From the NCBI RefSeq assembly GCF_900187565.1, contig NZ_FYED01000017.1:123163-187162 (forward strand): a stretch of 64,000 nucleotides of DNA, read 5' to 3'. How positions within the stretch are numbered: the first letter of the stretch is position 1; each line of letters starts with the position of its first letter. Source of the stretch: Pseudomonas sp. Irchel 3A7. Its GTDB lineage: Bacteria; Pseudomonadota; Gammaproteobacteria; Pseudomonadales; Pseudomonadaceae. Below are positions 7,456-16,251 of this stretch, piece by piece. A program made the translations under genes and the position numbers. The notes beneath the pieces are model-generated. The model saw only the letters and a program-made list of their open reading frames with translations, had not been told where the DNA came from and ran no database searches.

Positions 7456-8310
7456 GTGAATCAGAACCAGACTGTATTGGCCGGACTGATCGGCGCCGGT
7501 ATCCAGGCTTCACGCACGCCGGCACTGCACGAACATGAAGGCGATGCCCAGGGTTTGCGCTACCTCTATCGCCTGATCGACCTCGATCAACTGCAACTCG
7601 ACAGCAATGCCTTGCCCGACCTGTTGATGGCTGCCGAGCGCATGAACTTCACCGGGCTGAACATCACGTTCCCGTGCAAGCAGGCGATCATCCCGCTGCT
7701 CGACGAATTGTCCCCGGAAGCGCGCGGCATCGGCGCGGTGAACACCGTCGTGCTCAAGGACGGAAAACGCATCGGCCACAACACCGATTGCCTGGGATTT
7801 GCCGAGGGTTTTCGCCGCGGTTTGCAGGGCGTTGCCCTTGAGCGCGTCGTACAGATGGGTGCCGGTGGCGCCGGCGCGGCAGTGGCCCACGCACTCTTGA
7901 GCGAAGGCGTACAACAGTTGAGCATTTTCGACGTGGAAATCAGCCGCGCCCAGAGCCTGGCCGACAACCTCAACCAACATTTCGGCAGCGGCCGCGCGGT
8001 CGCCGGTCATGATATGGCGCTGACCCTGGCCGAGGCTGATGGCCTGGTCAATACCACGCCAATGGGCATGAAAAAACTGCCGGGCATGCCCGTGCCGGTC
8101 GAGTTGCTTCGTGCCGAGTTGTGGGTGGCGGAGATTGTTTACTTCCCCCTGGAAACCGAACTGCTACGCAATGCCCGCGCCCTGGGTTGCCGGACGCTGG
8201 ATGGCGGCAACATGGCGGTGTTTCAGGCGGTGAAGGCGTTTGAGTTGTTCAGCGGTGTGGTACCGGATGCGCAGCGGATGCTGGCGCATTTTCAGAGCAT
8301 GAATGTCTGA
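7456..8310 (+). CDS. Quinate/shikimate dehydrogenase (AroE family)
   Basis: This NAD(P)-dependent dehydrogenase of the AroE/YdiB family is about 284 residues long. Visible features are the substrate loop SRTPALHEHEG, the catalytic lysine in NITFPCKQA, the aspartate in HNTDCLGF, the nucleotide loop GAGGAG and NTTPMGM. Its place beside aroQ, quiC and an anion:cation symporter supports quinate/shikimate oxidation in catabolism. Start choice: ATG 7447 overlaps the aroQ stop but sits directly on the Shine-Dalgarno (AAAGGA), whereas GTG 7456 lies 8 bases beyond AGGA, so I prefer GTG. The anabolic aroE is expected elsewhere in the genome. Confidence 0.87.
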   Translation: MNQNQTVLAGLIGAGIQASRTPALHEHEGDAQGLRYLYRLIDLDQLQLDSNALPDLLMAAERMNFTGLNITFPCKQAIIPLLDELSPEARGIGAVNTVVLKDGKRIGHNTDCLGFAEGFRRGLQGVALERVVQMGAGGAGAAVAHALLSEGVQQLSIFDVEISRAQSLADNLNQHFGSGRAVAGHDMALTLAEADGLVNTTPMGMKKLPGMPVPVELLRAELWVAEIVYFPLETELLRNARALGCRTLDGGNMAVFQAVKAFELFSGVVPDAQRMLAHFQSMNV

Positions 8311-8335
8311 AAAGCATCGCTCGGCACATCCCCAT

Positions 8336-8423
8336 GTGGGAGCGGGCTTGCTCGCGAAGACGGCAGCACATCCAACAGAGATGTTGATAGACAGACCGCT
8401 TTCGCGAGCAAGCCCGCTCCCAC
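8336..8423. repeat. REPIN (REP pair)
   Basis: Two inverted REP palindromes, GTGGGAGCGGGCTTGCTCGC and its complement, flank a short spacer between the aroE-like gene and the TetR gene. It can fold into one long cruciform and may stabilise or end both convergent transcripts. Confidence 0.9.
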
Positions 8424-8472
8424 ATTTTGTTCCGGTGCCAACCATCAATTCCAGTAAGCACTCTGTTCCCGG

Positions 8473-9147
8473 TCAGGCCTGCAGATATCGCAACACCGAC
8501 TCGCAGATCATCTCGCGATGACGCTGCTTGATGCGTTCGTCCGGCAAATCGATCTGGAAAATCTCGCCGAAGGTGTGGCGGTTCGATACGCGATAGAAGC
8601 AGAACGAACTGATCAGCAAATGCACATCCAACGGATCAAGACCGGCGCGGAACACCCCTTGTTCGGCACCGCGACGCAAAATCTCACCCAGTGAATCGAG
8701 GATGGTGTTGTTCATTGCCTTGATCGCATCGGAGCGCTTCACAAATTCGGCATTGTGAATATTCTCGATGCTGACGATGCGCACGAAATCGACGTTGCGG
8801 TCATGGTGATCGAAGGTGAACTCCACCAGACGCCGAATCGCCTCCACCGGGGCCAGTTCGGCCAGGTGCAAGCGGTTTTCAGTGTTGCGGATATCGCCGT
8901 ACAGCTTCTCCAGAACCTCGACGTAGAGCTGTTCCTTACTGCCGAAGTAGTAATAGATCATGCGCTTGGAGGTATGAATGCGTTCGGCGATGGCATCGAC
9001 GCGCGCCCCGGAAAGACCTTGTTGAACGAACTCGACAATCGCCTCTTGAAGGATATTCTCGCGGGTTTTTTCCGGGTTGTTCTTGCGACTCTTGCGCGGC
9101 TCGACAGGTTGTTCGGGGGCTGCGGAGAGTTCTGAAGTCATTGTCAT
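8473..9147 (-). CDS. TetR/AcrR-family regulator of the quinate locus
   Basis: This 224-residue TetR regulator has an N-terminal helix-turn-helix at about 28-75 (RENILQEAIVEFVQQGL, then TSKRMIYYYFGSKEQLY). Its C-terminal ligand domain resembles the TetR_C family found with aromatic-acid catabolism. It lies between the aroQ-aroE genes and quiC, so control of quinate/shikimate breakdown is the likely job. The shared TAAC-N4-TAGTACA motif in both target promoters is its best candidate operator. An internal ATG two codons downstream is an alternative start. The regulator itself could be autoregulated, but I see no copy of the motif at its own start. Confidence 0.87.
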   Translation of the reverse strand: MTMTSELSAAPEQPVEPRKSRKNNPEKTRENILQEAIVEFVQQGLSGARVDAIAERIHTSKRMIYYYFGSKEQLYVEVLEKLYGDIRNTENRLHLAELAPVEAIRRLVEFTFDHHDRNVDFVRIVSIENIHNAEFVKRSDAIKAMNNTILDSLGEILRRGAEQGVFRAGLDPLDVHLLISSFCFYRVSNRHTFGEIFQIDLPDERIKQRHREMICESVLRYLQA

Positions 9148-9249
9148 TGCGGGCTCACGGCCATCACTGCACAGGCTGGCGATTATGAGCCGCGCCGCAC
9201 AGTGAAGGAAGCCGTGCGGCAGCGGTTTGTCGACGCGATTACGATTTTC

Positions 9250-11151
9250 CTACAACTTTGTCTGACGTACGGCACCACTTCGGGATTTGGCCATGGCCGC
9301 CAGGCGCACTGCGACATTGGCTGCGCCGTAACCGGCATAGCCATTCTTGCGCTGGATGATCTCGAAGAAGAACCGCCCCTCGAACGGCTCGGTGTACACG
9401 TGGAACAGCTCGCCACCCTGGGCATCGCGGTCGTACAGCACGTTGTAGTAGGCCAATTCGCTGAGGAATTCATCGTCGAAATCGAAGCGCGCAGCCAGGT
9501 CGTCGTAGTAGTTGAGCGGAATATCCAGCAGCGGCACCCCCGCCTCTTTCGCACGGCTGACTTCGGCGAAGATGTCGTCGCAATCAAAGGCGATGTGATG
9601 CACGCCGGAACCGCGATAACTCGACAGCGCGTGTGAGATCGCGGTATTGCGGTTTTCGGAAATGTTAAGCGGTAAGCGAATCGAACTGTCCCGGCTGCGC
9701 AGTGCGCGGCTTTTCACCAGACCATAGGGATCGGGCAGGACCACTTCGTCATCGGCCTCGAAATCCAGCAGGCTCTTGTAGAACAGCACCCAACTGTCGA
9801 GGCTGTCGGCGGGCAGCGCCATGGCCATGTGGTCGATGCGCTTGAGGCCGCCGCTGGCCACCGCGCCGGGCAACAGGTTGAAGTCGGTGCCGTAGACATC
9901 GTTCTCCTGATCCACCAGGTAAATCAGGCTGCCATCCGGCGCGCGCACGGCGGCGAGTTCCAGCTCATTGGGACCGACCAGCCCGCGATAGGGTTGACCT
10001 TTGTAGGCCACGGCCCGCGCCAGGGCGCTGGCACTGTCTTTGACCCGCACGGCAGTGGCACACAGCGATGGGCCGTGCGCCTCAAAGAAACTGTGGCCGA
10101 ACGAGTAAGGCTCGGAGTTGAGGATCAGGTTGATATCGCCCTGGCGCAGCAGGCTGACGCTCTTGGAGCGATGTTGGCCAGCCTTGACGAAGCCCAGGCG
10201 CTCCAGCCAATGGGAGAGCTTGGCGCCGAGGCTTTCGTCCACGGCAAATTCGAGAAACTCGATACCGTTGTACTCGCTGGCCTTTGGCGTCTCGAACAAG
10301 ATGTCGACGTTGGTCGGCGCCGGGGTTTCCTGCGCCAGACGCTGGCGGGTTTTCTCCTCCAGGTACAGCAACGAACGCAAACCGTCGGCGGCGTTGGCCC
10401 GAGGCGGTGCGGCGCGGAAACCGTCGTTGAAGATTTCCAGCGACAGCGGCCCGGTGTAGCCACTCTTGATGATCGGTGCAAGGAAGCCCGGCAAGTCGAA
10501 CTCGCCCTGACCCGGGAAGCAGCGGAAATGCCGGCTCCACTCCAGCACATCCATGGCCAGGATCGGCGCGTCGGCCATTTGCACGAAGAAAATCTTGTCG
10601 CCGGGAATCTCGGCGATGGCACTCGGATCGCCCTTGAGCGACAGCGTATGAAAGCTGTCCAGCAAGACACCGAGGCTCGGGTGATCGGCCTGTCGGACGA
10701 TGTTCCACACCTGCTGCCAGGTGTTCACATGCCGACCCCAGGCCAGAGCTTCGTAACCAATGCGCAATCCGCGCGCGCCAGCGTGTTCGGCCAGCAGTCG
10801 CAAGTCATCGACTAAAATCTGTTCATCACCGATGGAGTCGGCAGAAGCGTTGCTGCACACCAACACCAGGTCGGTGCCCAGCTCCTGCATCAGGTCGAAC
10901 TTGCGCTCGGCCCGCTCCAGATTGCGCGGCAAGCGGTCACGGCGGCAGCCTTCGAAATCCCGGAACGGTTGAAACAGGGTGATGGCGATCCCGAGATCGG
11001 CGCACATCTGTCTAATTTCTCGCGGGCTGCCGTCGTAGTAGAGAAGGTCGTTCTCGAAAATCTCTACACCGTCAAAACCGGCGGCGGCGATGGCTTCGAG
11101 TTTTTCCGGCAGGGTACCGCTCAAGGACACGGTGGCAATGGAACGCTGCAT
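9250..11151 (-). CDS. quiC: 3-dehydroshikimate dehydratase fused to HPPD-like domain (QuiC1 type)
   Basis: This 633-residue two-domain protein has a sugar-isomerase-like TIM barrel at residues 1 to about 280 (IATVSLSGTLPEKLEAIAAA, later FVQMADAP). The TIM barrel dehydrates 3-dehydroshikimate to protocatechuate, feeding the beta-ketoadipate pathway. From about 290 to 633 it carries two vicinal-oxygen-chelate repeats like 4-hydroxyphenylpyruvate dioxygenase, with metal-ligand-like RIDHMAMA, GVHHIAFD and FFFEIIQRK. This fusion is known in Pseudomonas as QuiC1; the second domain has no settled activity. It is divergent from the MFS carrier gene across a 490-base regulatory gap. Confidence 0.93.
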   Translation of the reverse strand: MQRSIATVSLSGTLPEKLEAIAAAGFDGVEIFENDLLYYDGSPREIRQMCADLGIAITLFQPFRDFEGCRRDRLPRNLERAERKFDLMQELGTDLVLVCSNASADSIGDEQILVDDLRLLAEHAGARGLRIGYEALAWGRHVNTWQQVWNIVRQADHPSLGVLLDSFHTLSLKGDPSAIAEIPGDKIFFVQMADAPILAMDVLEWSRHFRCFPGQGEFDLPGFLAPIIKSGYTGPLSLEIFNDGFRAAPPRANAADGLRSLLYLEEKTRQRLAQETPAPTNVDILFETPKASEYNGIEFLEFAVDESLGAKLSHWLERLGFVKAGQHRSKSVSLLRQGDINLILNSEPYSFGHSFFEAHGPSLCATAVRVKDSASALARAVAYKGQPYRGLVGPNELELAAVRAPDGSLIYLVDQENDVYGTDFNLLPGAVASGGLKRIDHMAMALPADSLDSWVLFYKSLLDFEADDEVVLPDPYGLVKSRALRSRDSSIRLPLNISENRNTAISHALSSYRGSGVHHIAFDCDDIFAEVSRAKEAGVPLLDIPLNYYDDLAARFDFDDEFLSELAYYNVLYDRDAQGGELFHVYTEPFEGRFFFEIIQRKNGYAGYGAANVAVRLAAMAKSRSGAVRQTKL

Positions 11152-11251
11152 GTTTCGACTCCCGGTGGAGGCTTCGGCTGCTGGGAATTTGCGCCGATTT
11201 TAAAAGAGTGAGCGAATTATTGAGCTGGGCGGTGCAATGAGCAATTTAAAG

Positions 11252-11266
11252 TGTACTACCCAGTTA
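11252..11266 (-). promoter_or_regulatory. Shared quinate-locus operator candidate, quiC side
   Basis: TGTACTACCCAGTTA, read on the minus strand, is TAAC-N4-TAGTACA, the same motif and spacing as before aroQ. It lies about 100 bases upstream of quiC and 380 bases from the MFS start. Confidence 0.5.
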
Positions 11267-11427
11267 GTTTTGCGTGCGATTATCGAACACAATGGACTTT
11301 GGCGAATTGACGATTTTTTGTTCAATGCGCAACATCAACACCACATTGAGTCCGGTCATGAACCGTCCGCCTCAGTTATAACGACCCTGAACACCACATA
11401 AAAATTTCAAAAAACGGGTATACGCTC

Positions 11428-11535
11428 ATGCGCTCATTCACCGCCTTGCTCACTCGAACCGCCGTCATTACGCCCTGCCTGGCGTCCATCCGAACCTTGC
11501 GCACCGCCGGCATCAGCGTGCCGCTCGCTGAATAA
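11428..11535 (+). CDS. Possible 35-residue small ORF before the MFS gene
   Basis: An ATG-started 35-codon frame, rich in Thr, Arg, Ala and Leu, lies in the otherwise lower-G+C 11152-11648 gap. Most of its third codon positions are G or C, as in real genes of this genome, and it stops 113 bases before the carrier. There is no strong ribosome site and no family I recognise. It could be a leader peptide or simply chance. Apart from this and the operator motif I see nothing else in the gap. Confidence 0.25.
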   Translation: MRSFTALLTRTAVITPCLASIRTLRTAGISVPLAE

Positions 11536-11648
11536 CCCGTCAGCCGACGAAACCAGCCGATCAGTCCTGCGCCCACCGCCATCGATTGATCACGCGCCCT
11601 TGAAGTCCAGACGAGCTTCGCTTGTCAGTCATTGAACGGATGGCCCAG

Positions 11649-12986
11649 ATGAATCCTACTCAAAGCTCTCGCATGGCTCCGGCCGTGAGCGCCGCCACTG
11701 GCGGCATCGGCGACAAAATCCGCGGCGCCATGGCCGTCGGCAAAACCCGTTGGGGCATGCTGGCGCTGGTGTTTTTCGCCACCACCCTGAACTACATCGA
11801 CCGCGCCGCCCTCGGTGTCATGCAACCCATCCTCGCCAAGGAAATGAGCTGGACGGCGATGGACTACGCCAACATCAACTTCTGGTTCCAGGTCGGCTAC
11901 GCCATCGGTTTCGTGCTGCAAGGCCGTTTGATCGACCGGGTCGGCGTCAAGCGTGTGTTCTTCTGCGCCGTGCTGCTCTGGAGCCTGGCGACCGGCGCCC
12001 ACGGCCTGGCCACTTCAGCGGTTGGTTTCATGGTCTGCCGCTTCATTCTCGGCCTGACCGAAGCCGCCAACTACCCGGCCTGCGTGAAGACCACGCGCCT
12101 GTGGTTCCCGGCTGGCGAACGCGCCGTGGCCACCGGCATTTTCAACGCCGGGACCAACGTCGGTGCGATGTTCACGCCGATGCTGCTGCCGCTGATCCTG
12201 CACGCCTGGGGCTGGCAAGCTGCGTTTCTTTGCATGGCGGCACTGGGTGGTATCTGGCTGTTGTTCTGGGGCTTGAAGTACTTCAACCCGGAAGATCACC
12301 CGAGCGTCAAACAGTCGGAACTGGACTACATCCAGAATGAAGTCGAACCGGAACAAACCCGCGTACCCTTTTCGCGAATCCTGCGTATGCGCGGCACCTG
12401 GGCCTTCGCCCTCGCCTACTCGATCACTGCACCGGTGTTCTGGTTCTACCTGTACTGGCTGCCACCGTTCCTCAATCAGCAATACAACCTGGGCATCAAC
12501 GTGACCCAGATGGGCATTCCGCTGATCATCATTTACCTGACCGCCGACTTCGGCAGTGTCGGCGGCGGGATTCTGTCCTCGTTCCTGATCGGCCGCGGGG
12601 TCAACCCGATCAAGGCTCGATTGATGTCCATGTTCCTGTTCGCCTGCTGCATCATCGGCGTGATCATGGCGGCCGGATCCAGCAACCTGTGGGTCGCGGT
12701 AGCCGCGATTTCCCTGGCCATCGGCGCGCACCAGGCCTGGACCGCAAACATCTGGAGCCTGGTGATGGACTACACGCCCAAGCACATGATGAGCACGGTG
12801 TTCGGCTTCGGCGGCATGTGTGCGGCGATTGGCGGGATGTTCATGACCCAGTTGGTCGGCCACATCCTGACCATCACCAACAACAACTACACCGTGCTGT
12901 TCACCATGATTCCGGCGATGTACTTCATCGCACTGATCTGGATGTACTTCATGGCACCGCGCAAGATTCCTAACGTCACCGACTAA
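11649..12986 (+). CDS. MFS carrier, anion:cation symporter family (probable quinate/shikimate uptake)
   Basis: This protein of about 445 residues has 12 predicted membrane helices and the ACS-family signature TTLNYIDRAALGVMQPILAKE at the first helix (Asn-Tyr-x-Asp-Arg). It also has GRLIDRVGVKRVF, RFILGLTEAANYPACVK and FNAGTNVGAMFTP, as in hexuronate and aromatic-acid symporters (ExuT, GudP). Its place opposite quiC makes quinate or shikimate the probable cargo. Starts at TTG 11622, ATG 11640 and ATG 11649 are all in frame. I favour 11649 because a weak GGA precedes it at a suitable distance; this is not certain. Confidence 0.88.
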   Translation: MNPTQSSRMAPAVSAATGGIGDKIRGAMAVGKTRWGMLALVFFATTLNYIDRAALGVMQPILAKEMSWTAMDYANINFWFQVGYAIGFVLQGRLIDRVGVKRVFFCAVLLWSLATGAHGLATSAVGFMVCRFILGLTEAANYPACVKTTRLWFPAGERAVATGIFNAGTNVGAMFTPMLLPLILHAWGWQAAFLCMAALGGIWLLFWGLKYFNPEDHPSVKQSELDYIQNEVEPEQTRVPFSRILRMRGTWAFALAYSITAPVFWFYLYWLPPFLNQQYNLGINVTQMGIPLIIIYLTADFGSVGGGILSSFLIGRGVNPIKARLMSMFLFACCIIGVIMAAGSSNLWVAVAAISLAIGAHQAWTANIWSLVMDYTPKHMMSTVFGFGGMCAAIGGMFMTQLVGHILTITNNNYTVLFTMIPAMYFIALIWMYFMAPRKIPNVTD

Positions 12987-13003
12987 AAGTTCAGCGAAAT
13001 ACC

Positions 13004-13095
13004 CTGTGGGAGCGAGCCTGCTCGCGAAGACGGACTGTCATTCAACATAGACGTTGACTGACATACCGCATTCGCGAGCAGGCTCGCTCCCACAG
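13004..13095. repeat. REPIN (REP pair)
   Basis: Inverted copies of the CTGTGGGAGCGAGCCTGCTC type flank a spacer between two convergent genes (MFS carrier and DMT transporter). Confidence 0.9.
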
Positions 13096-13111
13096 TTTTA
13101 TCGATGACCTT

Positions 13112-13990
13112 CTATTTACGGCTTTGCTGCCAGGCCGCCGCCAGCCCGCTGCAACAAATCACGGCGATGCCGATCACGGTGGTCAGGGTCGGTGTGTGGG
13201 AAAACAGCAGCCAGCCCAGCAGGCCGGCAAACACGATCTGGCAGTAACTGAATGGCGCCAGCAGGGCCGGGGCCGCAAGACGGAAGGCCTGGGTCAGGAA
13301 CAGGTGCGCCGTCATCCCGCAGGCCCCCAGCGCCAGCATCATCGCGCCGTGCAGCAGGTTCGGCATCTGCCAGAAGAACGGCACCAATGCGCTCATCACC
13401 AGGGTGTTGCACAGCCCGGCAAAAAAGTTACTGGTGGTCGGGCTGTCGATCTCGCTCAGCTTGCGCGTCAGCAACTGATAGAAGCAGAAAAACAGCGCCG
13501 AGCAGAACGGCAGCAACACTGCCGGCGTGAACAAATCACCACCGGGGTGAACGATGATCAGCACCCCGATGAACCCGCAAATCACCGCCAGCCATTGCCC
13601 CCGCGTCACCCGCTCCTTCAACAACGGCACCGACAACGCAGTGACCAGCACCGGTGCCAGGAAGTTGACCGACGTGGCTTCGGCCAACGGGATGTACATC
13701 AACCCGGTGGTGAAAAACAGGCTGGTGCCCAGCAGGCACAGGGCCCGGATCAGCTGAAGCAGCGGTCGCTTCGTGCGCAATACCCGCAGCCCGGATTGCG
13801 GCAGAAAGATCCCGGCCATCAACAGGGTGTGAACCACGTAACGCGCCCACACCACCATGACAATCGGATAGAACCCGGACAGGTATTTCGATAGTGCGTC
13901 ATGGCTGGAAAACAGGAAGGTTGCGAGAACGATCAGCAAAATCCCCTTGAAGGGCTTGTTGACGCCGGAAAGCGGGGTGCTGACGGTCAT
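13112..13990 (-). CDS. DMT-family (EamA) transporter
   Basis: This 292-residue inner-membrane protein has ten hydrophobic helices arranged as two EamA repeats, as in the drug/metabolite transporter superfamily (RhtA/YdcZ-like exporters of amino acids and other metabolites). ATG 13990 is preceded by AGAGG. The longer upstream frame to 14062 runs into a REP-like element and is not coding. The first repeat begins KPFKGILLIVLATFLFSSHD and carries the SVNFLAPVLVTALSV helix. The substrate is unknown. It is a separate unit from the following sugar-type operon, with a REP-like inverted repeat between. Confidence 0.85.
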   Translation of the reverse strand: MTVSTPLSGVNKPFKGILLIVLATFLFSSHDALSKYLSGFYPIVMVVWARYVVHTLLMAGIFLPQSGLRVLRTKRPLLQLIRALCLLGTSLFFTTGLMYIPLAEATSVNFLAPVLVTALSVPLLKERVTRGQWLAVICGFIGVLIIVHPGGDLFTPAVLLPFCSALFFCFYQLLTRKLSEIDSPTTSNFFAGLCNTLVMSALVPFFWQMPNLLHGAMMLALGACGMTAHLFLTQAFRLAAPALLAPFSYCQIVFAGLLGWLLFSHTPTLTTVIGIAVICCSGLAAAWQQSRK

Positions 13991-14016
13991 GAAAGCCTCT
14001 AAAGTGAAATCGGTAT

Positions 14017-14126
14017 GTGGCGAGGGAGCTTGCTCCCGTTGGACTGCGCAGCAGTCCTGCAATGCAGCGGTGTAACTTCAACCGACGACCGCTTCACGGC
14101 CGAACGGGAGCAAGCTCCCTCGCTAC
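14017..14126. repeat. REP-like inverted repeat, GAGGGAGCTTGCTCCC type
   Basis: GTGGCGAGGGAGCTTGCTCC at the left and its near-complement at the right flank a longer spacer that includes a small internal palindrome (GGACTGCGCAGCAGTCC). It is a different REP family from most copies in this window. Confidence 0.8.
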
Positions 14127-14135
14127 AACAGCAGG

Positions 14136-14951
14136 TTAAATCCGCGCCAACAAGTCCCGGGTTTTATCCAAAGCCATTCGCGCCCGCTCCAACCCACTCA
14201 CACCCTGCTCCAGCAGTTGCACCGTGGGAATCTCCAGGCTCAATGGAAGGTTAGCCGGCAAGCAGCGCAACAACCCCGACAAATCACAATCGCCATCACC
14301 GGGAAAACGTCGCTCGTTGCGTGCCTGACGCAAGATCTCGGCCATGTCCGCCGGCCGCGGCCCGGCAACATCACACAACTGCGCATACCGTAACCGTGAA
14401 GGCGCAACCCTGGCCAGATCTTCCAGCCGCGAACCCGAACGATCGAAGTGAAACGCGTCCACCAGCACCGCACCATTTTCGCGCCCGGCGTGCTCGACGA
14501 TGCGCACCGCTTGTTCAAGATTGCGCGCGTCGGTCCAAGGCATGAACTCCAGATGCGGATGCAAACCATAAGACGTTGCCAGATCACAAAGTTCGGCAAA
14601 GTTGTCCGTCAGCCGTTGCTCGTCAGAATCGTTACCGGCCACCAGCAGCTCACTGGCACCGAATTCGGCGCCGACCGCCAGAATGTTCTCGAAGTCGGCG
14701 ACGACGGTGTCCGGTTTCAGCCGCAAGATTTCAACATCCAGTACACGAATGCCGGTATCACGCAGACGCGTCAAGGTCTGGCGGCGCAGATCAACATCCG
14801 CTACCAGCGCAAAGTGATGCTCCTGCGGTGTCGCCGGCACCAGACGCAAGCCGACATGGCTGTAACCGGCTCGCGCCGCGACCTCGACCATGTCGGGCGG
14901 TGACAACTCCAGCACGGTCAGGCTGGCCAGGGAAAAGATGCGTTCGCTCAT
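14136..14951 (-). CDS. Sugar phosphate isomerase/epimerase-like TIM barrel protein
   Basis: This 271-residue AP-endonuclease-2-type TIM barrel belongs to the family of xylose isomerase-like and IolE/IolI-like enzymes. Metal-binding-type residues are visible in HPHLEFMPW, VLVDAFHFDRSG, YAQLCDV and LSLEIPT. Its ATG at 14951 follows two bases after the stop of the Gfo/Idh/MocA gene, so they form an operon. Together they suggest oxidation and isomerisation of a cyclitol or sugar-like compound. The exact substrate is not readable from sequence. The stop at 14136 lies next to a REP-like element. Confidence 0.85.
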   Translation of the reverse strand: MSERIFSLASLTVLELSPPDMVEVAARAGYSHVGLRLVPATPQEHHFALVADVDLRRQTLTRLRDTGIRVLDVEILRLKPDTVVADFENILAVGAEFGASELLVAGNDSDEQRLTDNFAELCDLATSYGLHPHLEFMPWTDARNLEQAVRIVEHAGRENGAVLVDAFHFDRSGSRLEDLARVAPSRLRYAQLCDVAGPRPADMAEILRQARNERRFPGDGDCDLSGLLRCLPANLPLSLEIPTVQLLEQGVSGLERARMALDKTRDLLARI

Positions 14952-14953
14952 GG

Positions 14954-16009
14954 TCAGCCCTCGATCTGGGACGGCGCGCACGCGCGACCGGTTTCGGCGG
15001 CTTCGAGAATGGCCTCGACCAGCGCCAGGGTGCGAGCGGCATCGGCGACACTCACCAGCGGCTCGACTTCCCGACGGGCGACGCGCACGAAATGCTGCAA
15101 TTGCAAACGCAGGGCTGCTTCCGTACTGAAGCGCTCCTGAGTCGACAGCAACTGTTCGTGCCAGCCGCCATCGGCCTGTGCATAGTGCCAGTGTTTGAGT
15201 TGCGGAATGCTCAACGCACCGCCGGTCCCGGCCAGCATATAGCAGGGCTGATCAGCTTGGCGCGGATACACCGGGTTCTCCCCCGAATCCAACTCCCAAC
15301 TCCATGGCGCCGCGACCGCATCGGACCCGGTCAGGCTACCCAGCGCGCCGTTGTTGAACTGCAGCAGCACCGCCGCGCCATCCTCGTTGGCGAACCCGCG
15401 TATCGCGTTGCTGGTAATGGCCTGAACCTGACGCACTTCTCCGCACAGGTACCGCAGCAGATCGAGGTCGTGGATCAGGTTGGTCAACAACATCCCCGCA
15501 CCGGCCTCGCGCCGCCACGCGGTCTCGAAATAACTGTCGGGTTTGCGCAACTGCCAGAGTGCCGTGACCGTGGTCAACCGACCAAGGGCGCCACTGTGGA
15601 CAAGTTCATGGGCGCGGGTGATCAGCGGGTTGTGGCGACGGTGATGACCGACCAGCACCGGAACGCCCGTGGCTTTCGAGGTCGCCACCAGTTCGCGGAC
15701 GTCGTCCAGGTGCACCCCGACCGGTTTTTCCAGCAACACTGGAACGCCAGCGGCGAGGCAATCGAGCGCAGTGCTGACGTGCAGATTATTCGGATTGGCG
15801 ACGATGACAGCGTCCGGTTTCGCCTGCTCCAGCATCTGACAATGATCTGCGAAATACGCCACACCCCACAGCGCCGCGAGATGTGCCGCTTGCGGTCCGG
15901 GATCGGCCACCGCCCACAAGGTGGCTTCCTCCAGGGATTTCAGATGCTGGTAATGCTGCTGACCCATGTTGCCAGCGCCGATCAGAGCGATGCGAAGGGG
16001 CGAACTCAT
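14954..16009 (-). CDS. Gfo/Idh/MocA family NAD(P)-dependent oxidoreductase
   Basis: This 351-residue protein has an N-terminal Rossmann domain (RIALIGAGNMGQQHYQHL, GxGxxG at 10-15), a signature EKPVG lysine motif near residue 95, and a C-terminal alpha/beta domain containing NLIHDLDLLRYLCGEV with the conserved histidine and aspartate. Members oxidise sugars or inositols with NAD(P). It leads a two-gene operon with the TIM barrel protein. Upstream, at 16058-16074, is a near-palindrome shared with the promoter of the FAD dehydrogenase, so the two operons are probably controlled together by the IclR protein encoded next to them. Confidence 0.88.
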   Translation of the reverse strand: MSSPLRIALIGAGNMGQQHYQHLKSLEEATLWAVADPGPQAAHLAALWGVAYFADHCQMLEQAKPDAVIVANPNNLHVSTALDCLAAGVPVLLEKPVGVHLDDVRELVATSKATGVPVLVGHHRRHNPLITRAHELVHSGALGRLTTVTALWQLRKPDSYFETAWRREAGAGMLLTNLIHDLDLLRYLCGEVRQVQAITSNAIRGFANEDGAAVLLQFNNGALGSLTGSDAVAAPWSWELDSGENPVYPRQADQPCYMLAGTGGALSIPQLKHWHYAQADGGWHEQLLSTQERFSTEAALRLQLQHFVRVARREVEPLVSVADAARTLALVEAILEAAETGRACAPSQIEG

Positions 16010-16057
16010 GGTGCGGTCCTTTTGTGGTTATTGTCGGAAGGGTGAATCCCAACAATT

Positions 16058-16074
16058 TAGAACCGAGTTCCAAA
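16058..16074. promoter_or_regulatory. Candidate IclR operator before the Gfo/Idh/MocA gene
   Basis: TAGAACCGAGTTCCAAA contains the palindrome GAAC-CGA-GTTC. It differs in only 3 of 17 positions from the site at 17162-17178 before the FAD dehydrogenase. It lies 49 bases upstream of the start codon on the minus strand. Confidence 0.6.
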
Positions 16075-16140
16075 TTCTGAAACAAGCATCAGCAGATAGT
16101 GTTCGAACAGCGCACAGCTTTACGGACTCACGCAGATCCA

Positions 16141-16230
16141 CTGTGGGAGCGAGCCTGCTCGCGAAAGCGGAGTGCCAGCCGACAAAGATGTTGAATGTCC
16201 CCCCTCTTCGCGAGCAGGCTCGCTCCCACA
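16141..16230. repeat. REPIN (REP pair)
   Basis: CTGTGGGAGCGAGCCTGCTC and its inverted copy flank a spacer with the ATGTTGAATG core seen in other copies here. It lies between the MocA promoter and the end of the iclR-type gene. Confidence 0.9.
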
Positions 16231-16251
16231 ATGGAGGGAGCGTTTGCTGGA

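Noticed and set aside
14576..16045. Open frame of 489 codons on the plus strand
   Set aside because: Antisense to the TIM barrel and Gfo/Idh/MocA genes; no family features.
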